DNA of 64,000 nucleotides from Acidobacteriota bacterium (GCA_003223325.1 QHYS01000063.1:1-64000); one strand, 5' to 3'; counted from the first letter of the stretch, positions 28,474 through 37,794 are shown. Made by a program: numbers and translations. Notes: generated by a model from the sequence alone, not told the origin.

Positions 28474-29334
28474 ATGATGCGGAAATTTTGCCTTGTTCTT
28501 ATTTTCTTAGGGGTTATGGCTTCTGTGTTACATGCCCAAGCAACACCTCGGGTAGTGCTGGAAAGCCAAGTATATTGCAGCGGAATCGTCACTCCAGATC
28601 CTGTTCCTACAGATACGTATGTGATCTCCGGGGAAGAGTCCTATTACCGCCTCACCTACAGCGACGGTAAGCTCGTCTTCCTAAATAAGGGTTCGTCGCA
28701 GGGTGTGAAGGTGGGCGACGAATTCGAAGTGATACGCGCTACGCCGATCGACTATGTCCAAGGTGAGTGGTTCCAATATCAGAATAGACTGCTCAAAGCG
28801 ATGGGCACGACATATGAGGACGAAGCGCGGGTTCGGGTCGTTAACGTGCAGCCCAACACCTCCACCGCCGAAGTCGTTCTCTCCTGTGGTTATGTGCAAC
28901 GCGCAGATTTGGTGCAGCCCTTCACGCCTCGACCGGCCCCTGTGATCAAGTCCGAAGAGGGCTTCGATATCTTTGCGCCTCCGAGCGGGAAAGCCAAAGC
29001 GCTGGTCGTCACGACCAAGCACTTTGGCCAGCTGGCGGCAAATGGGACGGTCGTATACCTCAACTTGGGCAGCGCCCAAGGCGTCAAGGTCGGCGACTAC
29101 TTCCGGGTCTTCCGCTATCAGGGCAACAGCAGCGAAAACGCATACCAGACGCCGCGCGTCGCGTATGAGATCTTCGGCTTAGGCTCCACGCCTCGGCCTT
29201 ACACCGCGGAGGAATTGCCGCGTGAGATCTTGGGCGAAGGAGTGGTGCTGCGAGTGAGCAAGAATGCAGCGACGGTATTGATCACGTTGAGCAGGAAGGA
29301 AATGTACCCCGGTGATTACGTCGAGCTTGAATAA
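28474..29334 (+). CDS. Exported protein with two related SH3-like (FlgT-C-like) segments
   Basis: A 286-residue secreted protein; a signal peptide ends about LHAQ. AGAGGAG lies seven bases before the ATG. The motif LVFLNKGSSQGVKVGDEFEVIR (residues about 67-88) recurs as VVYLNLGSAQGVKVGDYFRVFR (about 193-214), so the protein contains two copies of a small beta domain of the type found at the C-terminus of FlgT and in other envelope proteins. A third related strand set (EILGEGVVLRVSKNAATVLIT...MYPGDYVELE) closes the protein. Two cysteines are in the mature part. Function unknown; an envelope or secretion-accessory role is a guess. Confidence 0.7.
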   Translation: MMRKFCLVLIFLGVMASVLHAQATPRVVLESQVYCSGIVTPDPVPTDTYVISGEESYYRLTYSDGKLVFLNKGSSQGVKVGDEFEVIRATPIDYVQGEWFQYQNRLLKAMGTTYEDEARVRVVNVQPNTSTAEVVLSCGYVQRADLVQPFTPRPAPVIKSEEGFDIFAPPSGKAKALVVTTKHFGQLAANGTVVYLNLGSAQGVKVGDYFRVFRYQGNSSENAYQTPRVAYEIFGLGSTPRPYTAEELPREILGEGVVLRVSKNAATVLITLSRKEMYPGDYVELE

Positions 29335-29436
29335 TCGAGCAAACCCAACCGGCCGGCCCGGAGGGTAGGTCCCTTGGCGCTACCGGTTCGCGCCTCAACA
29401 TCCTACGGCCCGCGAACATCGCGCGGAGCGTTGGAT

Positions 29437-30033
29437 TCACCCTCCAGCGAGCTGTCGGCCTAGAGGAACAAGGCTAATCTCAGAGAACACTTCCGCAGTA
29501 AATGCAAAAAGTTTCGTTTCTGGACCACGCCAGGCGCTGGGTTCTAACCTGGCCTTCCGGCAGGCCGCCTCAAGAAATTGAGTCGCGGACCAATTGTGTT
29601 CAAGGGCCACTTGCGGCAGAAGCAAACCGCGGCTGGCCCCTCGACTAACCACGATCCCGTGGATTCCGAGCTCAAGCCCTTCCGGACGTGCCGGCTGCAG
29701 TTCAGAAATGACTGAAATTTCGATTTCCAGCCCGGCTATTTCTTCCACGGTGAGAGGCTTGAACCGCGGATCCTGCAAAGCAGCTGTGATTGCGCATTGC
29801 GCGACCGTCTCCGCCAGGGCATGGGCAGCATCGATACAGCCCATGCATCCGCGCAAGCGCCCGTTAGAGCGCAGGGTCACGAACGCCCCCGCGGGGTCAG
29901 CTAAGCGGCCTACGGCAGGGGGCAGATCGGGAAAACGCATGGAGGAGACAGTTTCTAAGATAGCCCGGCGTGCCCGTGCGAGGAGAGCGTGCCGGTCTTC
30001 GTCTGACAATGGGAGATCAGAGCGTGGGTGCAT
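29437..30033 (-). CDS. AMMECR1-domain protein (AmmeMemoRadiSam system protein A)
   Basis: A 198-residue protein with the AMMECR1 signature LRGCMGCID (usual form LRGCIG) and the downstream blocks DPRFKPLTVEEIAGLEIEISV and GLLLPQVALEHNWSATQFLEAACRKA. The AMMECR1 family is widely conserved but its molecular role is not settled; it often occurs with a Memo-like protein and a radical SAM enzyme, neither of which is visible here. Its start overlaps the end of pgsA by 17 bases, so the two are coupled. Confidence 0.88.
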   Translation of the reverse strand: MHPRSDLPLSDEDRHALLARARRAILETVSSMRFPDLPPAVGRLADPAGAFVTLRSNGRLRGCMGCIDAAHALAETVAQCAITAALQDPRFKPLTVEEIAGLEIEISVISELQPARPEGLELGIHGIVVSRGASRGLLLPQVALEHNWSATQFLEAACRKARLEPSAWRGPETKLFAFTAEVFSEISLVPLGRQLAGG

Positions 30034-30643
30034 CCTGTGCTTTTCTGCGGCGTTCGAGCAGCCGCAGATGGCGCCTCTGTTTTACGCGGTCGTCCACGTG
30101 ACTCCAGAACTTCGAAAAATATTGAACCGCTGAGGCGACCGCACTCATCACCACCAGCCAGACAAGAATGGTGCCCAGGGGACGTACCTCGCTATGTTTC
30201 GCTCCCAGGATCACCGCACAAACTGCGATCACTTGCAGCACCATTTTTGTCTTACCCAGCGCGGAGGCTGGAATCGTGAAACCCTCCGCGGAGGCGATAT
30301 TGCGAAGTCCGAGGACGGTGATTTCGCGGCCTATGATGATGACCACCATCCAGCCGGGGACGAGCTGCATCTGCACAAGCGAAATAAACGCTGCGGAAAT
30401 CAAGAGCTTGTCGGCAATAGGATCGAGCAGAATGCCCAAGGTGGTGACCTGTTCCCGGCGGCGCGCGTAGAATCCATCGGCCCAATCGGTGGCCGCCGCG
30501 AGTAATAAAATCAAGACGCCCCAGACGGCGAAATTCATGGGCACGCTCAGGAAGACTATGTTTGGCTGGCGCGTAAGCAGCACTACGACCAAAAGCGGTG
30601 TGAAAAAGATACGTAGAATAGTTAAGCTATTTGGAAGGTTCAT
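30017..30643 (-). CDS. pgsA: CDP-diacylglycerol-glycerol-3-phosphate 3-phosphatidyltransferase
   Basis: Membrane enzyme for the committed step of phosphatidylglycerol synthesis. The CDP-alcohol phosphotransferase signature D-G-x2-A-R-x8-G-x3-D-x3-D is fully present as DWADGFYARRREQVTTLGILLDPIADKLL (written here in overlapping pieces: DGFYARR and GILLDPIADK). The 208-residue protein has an N-terminal LPNSLTILRIFFTPLLV segment and several further hydrophobic stretches. It overlaps the AMMECR1 gene by 17 bases. Upstream is a 590-base gene-free gap. Confidence 0.92.
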   Translation of the reverse strand: MNLPNSLTILRIFFTPLLVVVLLTRQPNIVFLSVPMNFAVWGVLILLLAAATDWADGFYARRREQVTTLGILLDPIADKLLISAAFISLVQMQLVPGWMVVIIIGREITVLGLRNIASAEGFTIPASALGKTKMVLQVIAVCAVILGAKHSEVRPLGTILVWLVVMSAVASAVQYFSKFWSHVDDRVKQRRHLRLLERRRKAQDAPTL

Positions 30644-31233
30644 GGAGCACCCAGGCCAAGCACATCCGTAGATGCGTCAACCTAGTCTGAATGCTACTTC
30701 ACTATAGTCTGCCATCGCTCCGGCAGTCAACGATCCCAAGCGACCGGTAGTGCTCTAGAACAGCACCAAGCGACGCCGACCATTGCGGGAGGCTCGCTGT
30801 GGGGCTTGTGCTCAACCAAGTCCGATCGGGATGGATTTTGGGGATACCCGAATTGTACTCAAAGTGTTAATAGCCTCGTGAGAGGCGATAACCAGCTTGA
30901 AAGCTTGCAAAATCGCACTATTACGGACCTGTTAACATGCCGCGTTCTACAAAATTGGCCGAAACCTGTGGATTTTCGTGTGGAAATCGTACTTTACTGT
31001 CAAGTTAATGGCGCGGGAGGCCATACGTTGACGGGACCGCCCACGCAACCCAATTCCCATCTAAGTGCTAGATAACATGGAAGTTGAATGTGGGGAAGCA
31101 GGCTGCAGCGGTGTTCTTCAATGGAAAATTGCCCGCAAAACGGCCGGAGCCGATTTGCACAGAAGTACAGCAACGCACTGAAGTAATCGCTTAGGCTTTA
31201 ATGGAATAGAAACAAAGCCAAGACGCTGCCCAT
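30644..31233. other. 590-base gap without a supported gene
   Basis: The only ORF (30806-31075, plus) has no recognisable domain, no good ribosome binding site and atypical composition. A small perfect hairpin with a GNRA-type loop, GCCTC-GTGA-GAGGC, is at 30873-30886. The stretch is less GC-rich than its neighbours. A small RNA is possible but not supported by a clear promoter and terminator. Confidence 0.5.
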
Positions 31234-32535
31234 TTACGACCCTTCCATCGGCGTCAGGCGCAGGCGGCGCACAAGTGACTCGGGGAGCTCGGCATCAATG
31301 ACCATCTTCGAGTCGCGAAGCTCGCTATGTAGCACTCGCCCCAGGCCGTGCACCAGCGCCAATTTCCGGCCTTCGCTTAGAGGGACTGAAAAGCGCAGCC
31401 GCCTCATGGGATCAACGGTAATCATTTCATCGATGCGGCAAAACAGCTCGTCGAGGCCCGTTCCCTCGAGCGCGGAAACAAAGACATTCCCGTTGCTGGT
31501 GGACATGGCCTTTCGCGTCTCGGGATCCAAACGATCGATCTTGTTGAAGACGTGCAGGCGCGTGCGATCGCTCACCCCAAGTTGGGCCAGAACCTTGTCT
31601 ACCTCGGCATCCTGTTCAGCGTGATGCGGGTTCGATATGTCCGTGACTTGGAGAATCAAGGCTGCCTGTTGCACTTCCTCCAGCGTAGCGCGGAATGCCG
31701 CCAGCAAACCCTTAGGGAGGTCGCGAATGAAGCCAACCGTATCGGAAACTAAAACCCGGCGATGCGAGGGAAGACGAACTGCGCGGACTGTGGGATCGAG
31801 CGTGGCAAACATTTTCGAGGAAACCAGCACATCGGCGCGGCTGAGGACGTTAAAAAGCGTCGATTTCCCGGCGTTGGTGTAACCGACCAGGGCAACGGTG
31901 CCAAGCGGGACAGACTGGCGCGCACTGCGGCGCAGAGCGCGCTGCCGCCGCAGCGTTTCAATTGCGGCGCCGATGCGCCGCACCCGGTCACGAATGCGGC
32001 GCCGGTCAGTTTCGAGTTTTTGCTCGCCGGGACCCCTGGTGCCGATGCCGCCGCCCAGGCGGGAAAGTTCGGGATCAGCCCCCGCTAATCTCGGCAGCAG
32101 ATAGTTCAGCTGGGCCAATTCCACCTGCAACTGGCCTTCGCGGCTGCGCGCCTGACGAGCAAAAATATCCAAGATCAGTTGCGTGCGATCGATCACGCGG
32201 CGCTCCACGCCCCTCTCCAAATTACGCTGCTGCCCGGGAGTGAGCTCACGATCGAAGATAATCAGCGGTGCTCGCCGGGCTTGAGCTTCGGCCCGGATCT
32301 CCTCAAGTTTGCCGTGTCCGACTACGCTTGCGGGATCAATGGCCTCACGCATCTGAAGAATGCTTCCAGCCACAACGGCGCCGGCGCTTCGCGCCAATTC
32401 CGCGAGTTCCTGCAGCGACTCGCGGGCAGTCTCGTCAGAGGGATGGCCGGGGAGGTGAGGCGCGCGTTTCAGACCTAGTCCGACCAAAAGAGCCCGTTCC
32501 CGAACGTCTGTGTTCGTTGGAGTCTTCATGCACAC
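31234..32535 (-). CDS. hflX: Ribosome-associated GTPase HflX
   Basis: GTPase that splits or rescues stalled ribosomes under stress. The HflX N-terminal domain (ASVVGHGKLEEIRAEAQ, IIFDRELTPGQQRNLE) and the glycine-rich linker (LGGGIGTRGPGEQKLETDRR) are both clear. G motifs are VGYTNAGKSTLFN, DTVGFI and NKIDRL. Length of 433 is typical. It follows miaA on the same strand with an 84-base gap. The hfq gene that lies between miaA and hflX in many proteobacteria is absent. Confidence 0.95.
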   Translation of the reverse strand: MCMKTPTNTDVRERALLVGLGLKRAPHLPGHPSDETARESLQELAELARSAGAVVAGSILQMREAIDPASVVGHGKLEEIRAEAQARRAPLIIFDRELTPGQQRNLERGVERRVIDRTQLILDIFARQARSREGQLQVELAQLNYLLPRLAGADPELSRLGGGIGTRGPGEQKLETDRRRIRDRVRRIGAAIETLRRQRALRRSARQSVPLGTVALVGYTNAGKSTLFNVLSRADVLVSSKMFATLDPTVRAVRLPSHRRVLVSDTVGFIRDLPKGLLAAFRATLEEVQQAALILQVTDISNPHHAEQDAEVDKVLAQLGVSDRTRLHVFNKIDRLDPETRKAMSTSNGNVFVSALEGTGLDELFCRIDEMITVDPMRRLRFSVPLSEGRKLALVHGLGRVLHSELRDSKMVIDAELPESLVRRLRLTPMEGS

Positions 32536-32619
32536 AAAAACGATATGCGCGGATTGGATCCTAAAGAGTCCGATAGGGGAGCATGCATCGAGCTCGTGTC
32601 GTAAGTGCCCATTGCCTAA

Positions 32620-33636
32620 TTATACCGCGTCGCGAGGGCCCCGATGCCCGGCGCTATCCTGAGATTGCCTCAGCAAAGGCGCTAGGAAACCGAGCGCTGC
32701 TGCAAGAGTCTCCGGTGCGTCACCAAAACCCGCGAACCACTGAACGCCCGATTCCCGACGAAACCAGGTGAGTTGACGTTTGGCGTAGCGACGAGTGGCC
32801 TGGGCGATGGCCCCCACCGTATTCGAAACGGGCTGGCCGGTCTTAGATTGGGCCAGAAGCTCGCGATAGCCGATAAATTCGAAGAGCTTCGCGGCCTTCG
32901 GCGCACCCTCGGCGACGAGAGCCGCCACTTCCTCGCTCCAGCCATGATCGAGCATAAGTTGGACGCGTCTCTCGATGCGCTCATAAAGCGCTTGGCGAGG
33001 AGGGTGGAGACCGATCTTCAAAGCGGCGTAGCCTTGCAAGGCCCGGCGGCCAGCTCGATGCAACTCACTCAGGGGTTGCCCCGCCAGCAGACACACCTCC
33101 ACCGCACGCACGAGCTTCTGGCGATCATTTGGCGAGATGCGTTTGGCAGCGGCGGGATCGAGGCGACAAAGTATCTTGTGCAAGTGTATGCCGCCGCGCT
33201 TTGCGCCGGTTGCATTGAGCCTCGCACGCAACCGGTCCGAGCGCGAGGGCGCATCGGTCAGACCCTCCATGAGCGCGCGAAAATACAACCCGGTTCCGAC
33301 GGTGAAAATCGGTAGACGATTGCGTTGACGCAAATCCGCGAGCACTTCGAGGGCAAGCTTGCGATACTCACCGGCACTAAAGACTTCCGTGGGTGGGACC
33401 AGATCGATCATGTGGTGAGCAATATGGCGGCGTTCGTCCGCCGACGGCTTCGCCGTACCGATATCACAACCTCGATACACCTGCGTGGAATCGCAGGCGA
33501 TAACCTCTCCGCCCAATCTTCCAGCCAGGGCGACCGCCAGCGCCGATTTCCCCGAAGCCGTGGGCCCGAGGATGGCCACGAGGGGCAGCGTGGATAGCTG
33601 AATTGATATCGCCGAGGAATGCGCGGGAATTAGCAA
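32620..33636 (-). CDS. miaA: tRNA dimethylallyltransferase
   Basis: Adds the dimethylallyl group to A37 of tRNAs that read UNN codons. The P-loop ILGPTASGKSALAVALA, the substrate motif ACDSTQVYRGCDIGTAKP, HHMIDLVPP, FTVGTGLYFRALMEGL, and the C-terminal FIGYRELL and RRYAKRQLTWFRRE segments match the family in order. The first 15 residues before LPLVAILG are poorly conserved, so a later start is possible. It is the second-last gene of the fabZ-to-hflX run. Confidence 0.95.
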   Translation of the reverse strand: MLIPAHSSAISIQLSTLPLVAILGPTASGKSALAVALAGRLGGEVIACDSTQVYRGCDIGTAKPSADERRHIAHHMIDLVPPTEVFSAGEYRKLALEVLADLRQRNRLPIFTVGTGLYFRALMEGLTDAPSRSDRLRARLNATGAKRGGIHLHKILCRLDPAAAKRISPNDRQKLVRAVEVCLLAGQPLSELHRAGRRALQGYAALKIGLHPPRQALYERIERRVQLMLDHGWSEEVAALVAEGAPKAAKLFEFIGYRELLAQSKTGQPVSNTVGAIAQATRRYAKRQLTWFRRESGVQWFAGFGDAPETLAAALGFLAPLLRQSQDSAGHRGPRDAV

Positions 33637-33729
33637 ACTGATCCAATCGGCTCCCAGTAACGAATTAGCAGATAAAGCAAAACAGCGCAGCGAGAAAAAA
33701 CGAGCCCAGGGCCTGAGCTTCGCGTGGCT

Positions 33730-35082
33730 TCATTGCGCGGCACTCACAGGCAAATTGTACAAAAAGATGAAGCGCAACTCGATAAAGGGTCCGCTGAAGG
33801 CCGCAGGCAGAGGTTCAAAGGGAGAAGAAGCGCGGATCGCGGAGTATGCGGCGCGATCGAGCGGTTCCTTCCCTGAAGAGGACATCAACTGCGGCTCGGC
33901 GTCCGGGACGGCGCCGTTGGTCATAATTCGGAATTGCAGGACCACGCGGCCCTTCTCACCCAGGTACACCGATTCTGGCATCACGGAATACCAGTTGCGT
34001 TTGACGCTAGCAACCACGCGCGCCAGATAATCGTTGAAGTCGACTCCTTCGGTCGGCGTGAGCAACTGCACGGCGCCGTAACCCTCGCCCCCTCCTCCGC
34101 CGCCGCCCCCATAGCCCAGTGGACCGCCGCCGGGTATGCGTCCGCCGAACGCTTCCATCCCATTGTTGGAGCTTTGGCGCGACTGCTGCGCCGACTGTTC
34201 AAGCGTGCGCCCGGGCGAACTGACTTGCGGAAGAATGAGGCGATTGGGGGCCTGGGGTTGAGGCTGGGGCTTCGGCGCATCGACACGAGAATACGGCGGC
34301 GTCTGCGGTTGCGGCTTGGGCGCTACGGGGAGCTCTGGCGCCGGCTCGGCGGGCGTATCGCGTAGCACGCGGTCCGGCTCCTTTGGCGCAGGCACCGGTT
34401 GAGGAACAACCGGCGGCGCCATCTGGCGCAAGATACGTGGATCGATGCGCATTTGCGGGCTGCGCGGCGGCGGTGGCGTCGGCGGCAAACCGCGCACGTC
34501 CGGAGGCATATAGATGAAATTGAGTTGCTGCCGCGCCAGATCGATTTGCGATTGTGTAGGCGGATGATAGGGAAAGAGCTTGGTCTGCAGCAGAAGAAAA
34601 CTGATGAACAGGATGTGAAAAGCGATCGAGCCGGAGCGGGCGATCCAGTTCCAATCTCGCGGTGGAGTTTCCACGGGTGCCACCATGAGATTGACGTCAC
34701 CCGTGGTGAGAACGTCGGGTTTGAGAACTTCCGGCAGTTCGAAGGGGGAGACGAGCCCTTTTGGTTCGAGTTCGACCACGGGCAACGCCGGAGGCACGGT
34801 GACTCTGTAATCGAGCACGGTAACTGGCGCGTATTCGGGATGGACCATCGCAGGATCGAGTGGCATCGCCGGAGTATCTCGGGGAACGAGGACGCGCGAG
34901 GCGAGCACGTCCAGTGGCAGGTGCGCAGGAATGGAGCTGTGCGTTTGCAGTTCCGAGCGCGGCAGATTCGCGGCTACGACCGTGCGTTCATCGAGCAGAG
35001 TCGTCAGGCGGCGCGGAGGGGCCGCATCCGCTTTCTCGGTTGCGGGGCGCACGTCACGCGGAACTAGACTCCTTGAAATCAT
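33730..35082 (-). CDS. TonB-like energy-transducing protein with long cytoplasmic region
   Basis: A 450-residue protein. Residues 1-150 are soluble and Pro/Val-rich with a repeated LVPRD motif; a single transmembrane helix follows at about 151-170 (GSIAFHILFISFLLLQTKLF). Then comes a Pro-rich spacer of about 130 residues, a Gly-run and a C-terminal TonB domain (YLARVVASVKRNWYSVMP, GRVVLQFRIMTNG, PLDRAAYSAIRASSPFEPLP). I use the ATG whose A is the last base of the upstream stop (TGATG). No ExbB/ExbD is adjacent. A canonical TonB has its helix near residue 10-30, so the long cytoplasmic head is unusual. It is coupled to the lipid A genes. Confidence 0.85.
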   Translation of the reverse strand: MISRSLVPRDVRPATEKADAAPPRRLTTLLDERTVVAANLPRSELQTHSSIPAHLPLDVLASRVLVPRDTPAMPLDPAMVHPEYAPVTVLDYRVTVPPALPVVELEPKGLVSPFELPEVLKPDVLTTGDVNLMVAPVETPPRDWNWIARSGSIAFHILFISFLLLQTKLFPYHPPTQSQIDLARQQLNFIYMPPDVRGLPPTPPPPRSPQMRIDPRILRQMAPPVVPQPVPAPKEPDRVLRDTPAEPAPELPVAPKPQPQTPPYSRVDAPKPQPQPQAPNRLILPQVSSPGRTLEQSAQQSRQSSNNGMEAFGGRIPGGGPLGYGGGGGGGGEGYGAVQLLTPTEGVDFNDYLARVVASVKRNWYSVMPESVYLGEKGRVVLQFRIMTNGAVPDAEPQLMSSSGKEPLDRAAYSAIRASSPFEPLPAAFSGPFIELRFIFLYNLPVSAAQ

Positions 35083-36059
35083 CAATTTGCTCGAGGGGGT
35101 GCAAAGGCACCCAATTGGACGCGCTGATTGTGCTCCAGGATGCCCGCCATAACCCTGTCGGCCAGTTCCAACGCGCGGCGGCCAGCGTGCGCATCGACAA
35201 GAGGGGCGGTGCGATGGCGTACTGCGTCAACAAACGCGCGCAGCTCCGCGGCCAGGGGCTCCTCCGGGCGCGTCGGGATCGGCACAAAATCGAATTGCGG
35301 CTCAGGAGCAGGCTGCCGGACGCGAATGCGCAGCGCATCCTGCCGGGCATAATCCAACGAAATATATTCGTGCTCCTGAAAGAAACGGAGTTTGCGCACG
35401 CGCTCGGTGGAAACGCGGCTGGCTGTTAAATTGGCCACGGCGCCGGAAGCGAACTCGAGACGCGCATGGGCGATATCAACTTTATCGGTGATGACCGGAA
35501 TCCCGAGGGCATGAATCGACGTCACCGGCGAATCGGCGAGAGCGAGGAGGATATCCAGATCGTGGATCATGACGTCATACACCACATCGATGTCGAGGCT
35601 GCGCGGGCTGAACACCCCCAGACGATGTACTTCGAAGTATAGCGGCTCCTTGATTATCGGCAAGACCGCCACAAAAGCGGGATTAAATCGCTCCAGGTGG
35701 CCGATCTGCAATACGCGGGCGTACTGCCGTGAGGCGTCGACGAGCAGATCGGCCTCGGAAACCGTAGCCGCAATGGGCTTCTCCATCAACACATCAATCC
35801 CCTGCGCCAGCAGGCGACAACCGATGCGCGCGTGCTCGTTGGTGGGCACTGCGACGCTGACGGCGTCCACGCAGCCGCTCAAAGATTCAAGATCGCAGAG
35901 GCTGGTACCAAATTGATCGGCGACGCGCCGAGCGCGTTCGGAATCGGAGTCCACGACCCCAACGAGGTCCACGCCTTCGATCTGGCGATAGACGCGGGCG
36001 TGGTTACGTCCGAAATCGCCGACCCCTACCACTGCAACGCGAACAACTCGCTCAGTCAT
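35082..36059 (-). CDS. Gfo/Idh/MocA-family oxidoreductase in lipid A cluster
   Basis: A 325-residue NAD(P)-dependent sugar oxidoreductase. The Rossmann motif VAVVGVGDFGRNHARVY, the catalytic-lysine segment DVLMEKPIAATV and the HDLDILLALAD segment are present. It overlaps lpxI upstream (ATGA) and the TonB-like gene downstream (TGATG). Oxidoreductases of this family beside lpxA/lpxI act in some bacteria as GnnA, making the 3-keto precursor of 2,3-diamino-glucose lipid A, but the partner aminotransferase GnnB is not here. So GnnA is a hypothesis from context, not a call. Confidence 0.82.
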   Translation of the reverse strand: MTERVVRVAVVGVGDFGRNHARVYRQIEGVDLVGVVDSDSERARRVADQFGTSLCDLESLSGCVDAVSVAVPTNEHARIGCRLLAQGIDVLMEKPIAATVSEADLLVDASRQYARVLQIGHLERFNPAFVAVLPIIKEPLYFEVHRLGVFSPRSLDIDVVYDVMIHDLDILLALADSPVTSIHALGIPVITDKVDIAHARLEFASGAVANLTASRVSTERVRKLRFFQEHEYISLDYARQDALRIRVRQPAPEPQFDFVPIPTRPEEPLAAELRAFVDAVRHRTAPLVDAHAGRRALELADRVMAGILEHNQRVQLGAFAPPRAN

Positions 36060-36985
36060 CCGGCTTTTGCTCCGGAAATATCGTTTGGGCGAGGAGGCGG
36101 GGCACCGGGCGCGCCACTGGGTTGTGCATCCGGCGCAACAGCCTCCATGGCGATGCCCGCTTCGTCGGCCGCCTCGATGAGCCGCGGGCGATCGAAAAGC
36201 AAAGTGCGGCAGGCATCGATGGCGAGCGCCGTCGCGTGCGAACGTCTCATTACTTCGACCGTTCGCAGTCCCACGACAGGAACATCGAAACGCATATCTT
36301 GACCGGGCTTGGCAACCTTTACGACCACCAGTGGTTTGCCGACCGTAAGCCGCGCCGCGCGTTCAATGGTCTCGTCGGTTCCTTCCATGGCTTCGACGGC
36401 CACACAAGCGCGGTCGCTGATAACCACCGTCTGGCCCAAATCGAGACCGGCAACGCGCCGGGCGATTTCCAGGCCGTACGCAATATCAGCCGATTCGCTC
36501 GAATCCGGAGCACGCCGAGTGAGAACGCCTGGGTCAGGCAATAGCGGTTTAAGAAAAGTTGTCGAATCGACGAGTTGAATGCCTTCCTCTTCGAGCATGT
36601 GAGCCACGGCGCCGATTAACGAATCGGTATTTTTTCTGGGCAAGGAAAAGATCAGTTTAGCCAGCTTCCAGTCGGGCCGAATCGAGCTAAAAATCTTGGC
36701 GTGCTTCACCTGGCCGGCCATGACGGCCCGCGTGACACCCTCCTGATGAAGCAAATCGAGGGCGCGGCTCAATTCTCCCAAGCTCACCCAATGCAGCCGC
36801 TGGGCAATCGCCTCCAGTTCCGGAGAAGCTTCCTCCCGCAGAGCAATCACAGCCATTTCGATGCCCTGACTCCTTGCGGCTTCGAGAACTAAAAAAGGGA
36901 ACCGGCCATTCCCCGCAATCAAGCCCCATTTCCCGGGAAGGGTTGCGCTTGGCGGGAACATATTTCCTTCGGAAGCTTCAGCCAC
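36056..36985 (-). CDS. lpxI: UDP-2,3-diacylglucosamine pyrophosphatase LpxI
   Basis: Hydrolyses UDP-2,3-diacylglucosamine to lipid X and UMP, the step done by LpxH in enteric bacteria. The DUF1009/LpxI family pattern is clear: GLIAGNGRFPFLVLEAARSQG, the VTRAVMAGQVKHAKIF segment, RKNTDSLIGAVAHMLEEEGI, AIEAMEGTDETI-like (here AVEAMEGTDETI), and GQDMRFDVPVVGLRTVE. The start GTG overlaps the lpxA TAG stop by one base; an ATG eight codons later is an alternative. The gene sits between lpxA and the oxidoreductase, all coupled. Confidence 0.93.
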   Translation of the reverse strand: MAEASEGNMFPPSATLPGKWGLIAGNGRFPFLVLEAARSQGIEMAVIALREEASPELEAIAQRLHWVSLGELSRALDLLHQEGVTRAVMAGQVKHAKIFSSIRPDWKLAKLIFSLPRKNTDSLIGAVAHMLEEEGIQLVDSTTFLKPLLPDPGVLTRRAPDSSESADIAYGLEIARRVAGLDLGQTVVISDRACVAVEAMEGTDETIERAARLTVGKPLVVVKVAKPGQDMRFDVPVVGLRTVEVMRRSHATALAIDACRTLLFDRPRLIEAADEAGIAMEAVAPDAQPSGAPGAPPPRPNDISGAKAG

Positions 36986-37794
36986 TACTTGGTTACACCA
37001 CGCTCGCTGGATTCCATGAAACGCATCAGTTCGGCCACATCCGCGGAGCCGTCGAGCGTGAGCCGCATCTGTTCGAGGGCCTGGCTGGTATTGAGCTTCG
37101 AAGTCAAAAGCAGACGATAGGCGCTTTCAATGGCGCGGATGCGTTGCGGGGCAAAGCCGCGGCGTTCCAGTCCGACGCTATTGACGCCAAAACACCGCGT
37201 CTGTCGCTTCGTGACGACCAGCGAGAAGGGCAGAACGTCTTGCGTAATCACGGTCGAAGCGCCGATATAAGCACAGCGGCCGATGCGGCAGAATTGATGC
37301 ACGGGAGAAAATGCGCCGATGGTGGAGTAGTCCTCGACCGTCACGTGGCCGGCCAGAGTGGCGCCATTGGCAAAAATCGTGTGATCGCCGATCACGCAAT
37401 CGTGGGCCACATGTGCCGAAGCCATGAAGAGATTATCGCTTCCAATGCGAGTCACACCCCCGCCTTGAATGGTTCCGCGGCTCACCGTAACGCACTCGCG
37501 GAAGACGTTGCGATCGCCGACCTCCAGGTGCGTGCGCTCGCCCGCATACTTCAGATCTTGCGGATCGCCGCCAATTCTGCAAAACGGATGCAACACGTTG
37601 CCGCGGCCCAGGCGCGCCGGACCATTCACTACAGCGTGAGGATGAAGAACACAATCCTCGCCCAGCTGGACGTCGTCGCCCACGACTGCATACGCCCCGA
37701 TGCAGACACCAGCGGCCAATCGCGCGCCCGACGCAACTACCGCGCGGGAGTCGATTTCGGCTGGAGCTGCGGTGCGATCTAGAGTTTCGCTCAT
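36985..37794 (-). CDS. lpxA: UDP-N-acetylglucosamine acyltransferase
   Basis: First step of lipid A synthesis, adding a 3-hydroxyacyl chain from ACP to the sugar. Left-handed beta-helix hexapeptide repeats run through the first 190 residues, and the catalytic region AHVAHDCVIGDH is visible, followed by ATLAGHVTVED. The C-terminal helical part (RAIESAYRLLLTSKLNTSQALEQM) is typical. I take the ATG overlapping the fabZ stop (ATGA), which gives 269 residues; the longer ORF runs into fabZ. Acyl chain length and whether it makes an ester or amide cannot be read with confidence. Confidence 0.95.
   Translation of the reverse strand: MSETLDRTAAPAEIDSRAVVASGARLAAGVCIGAYAVVGDDVQLGEDCVLHPHAVVNGPARLGRGNVLHPFCRIGGDPQDLKYAGERTHLEVGDRNVFRECVTVSRGTIQGGGVTRIGSDNLFMASAHVAHDCVIGDHTIFANGATLAGHVTVEDYSTIGAFSPVHQFCRIGRCAYIGASTVITQDVLPFSLVVTKRQTRCFGVNSVGLERRGFAPQRIRAIESAYRLLLTSKLNTSQALEQMRLTLDGSADVAELMRFMESSERGVTK

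Noticed and set aside
30806-31075. 89-residue plus-strand ORF between pgsA and hflX
   Set aside because: No recognisable domain and no good start signal.
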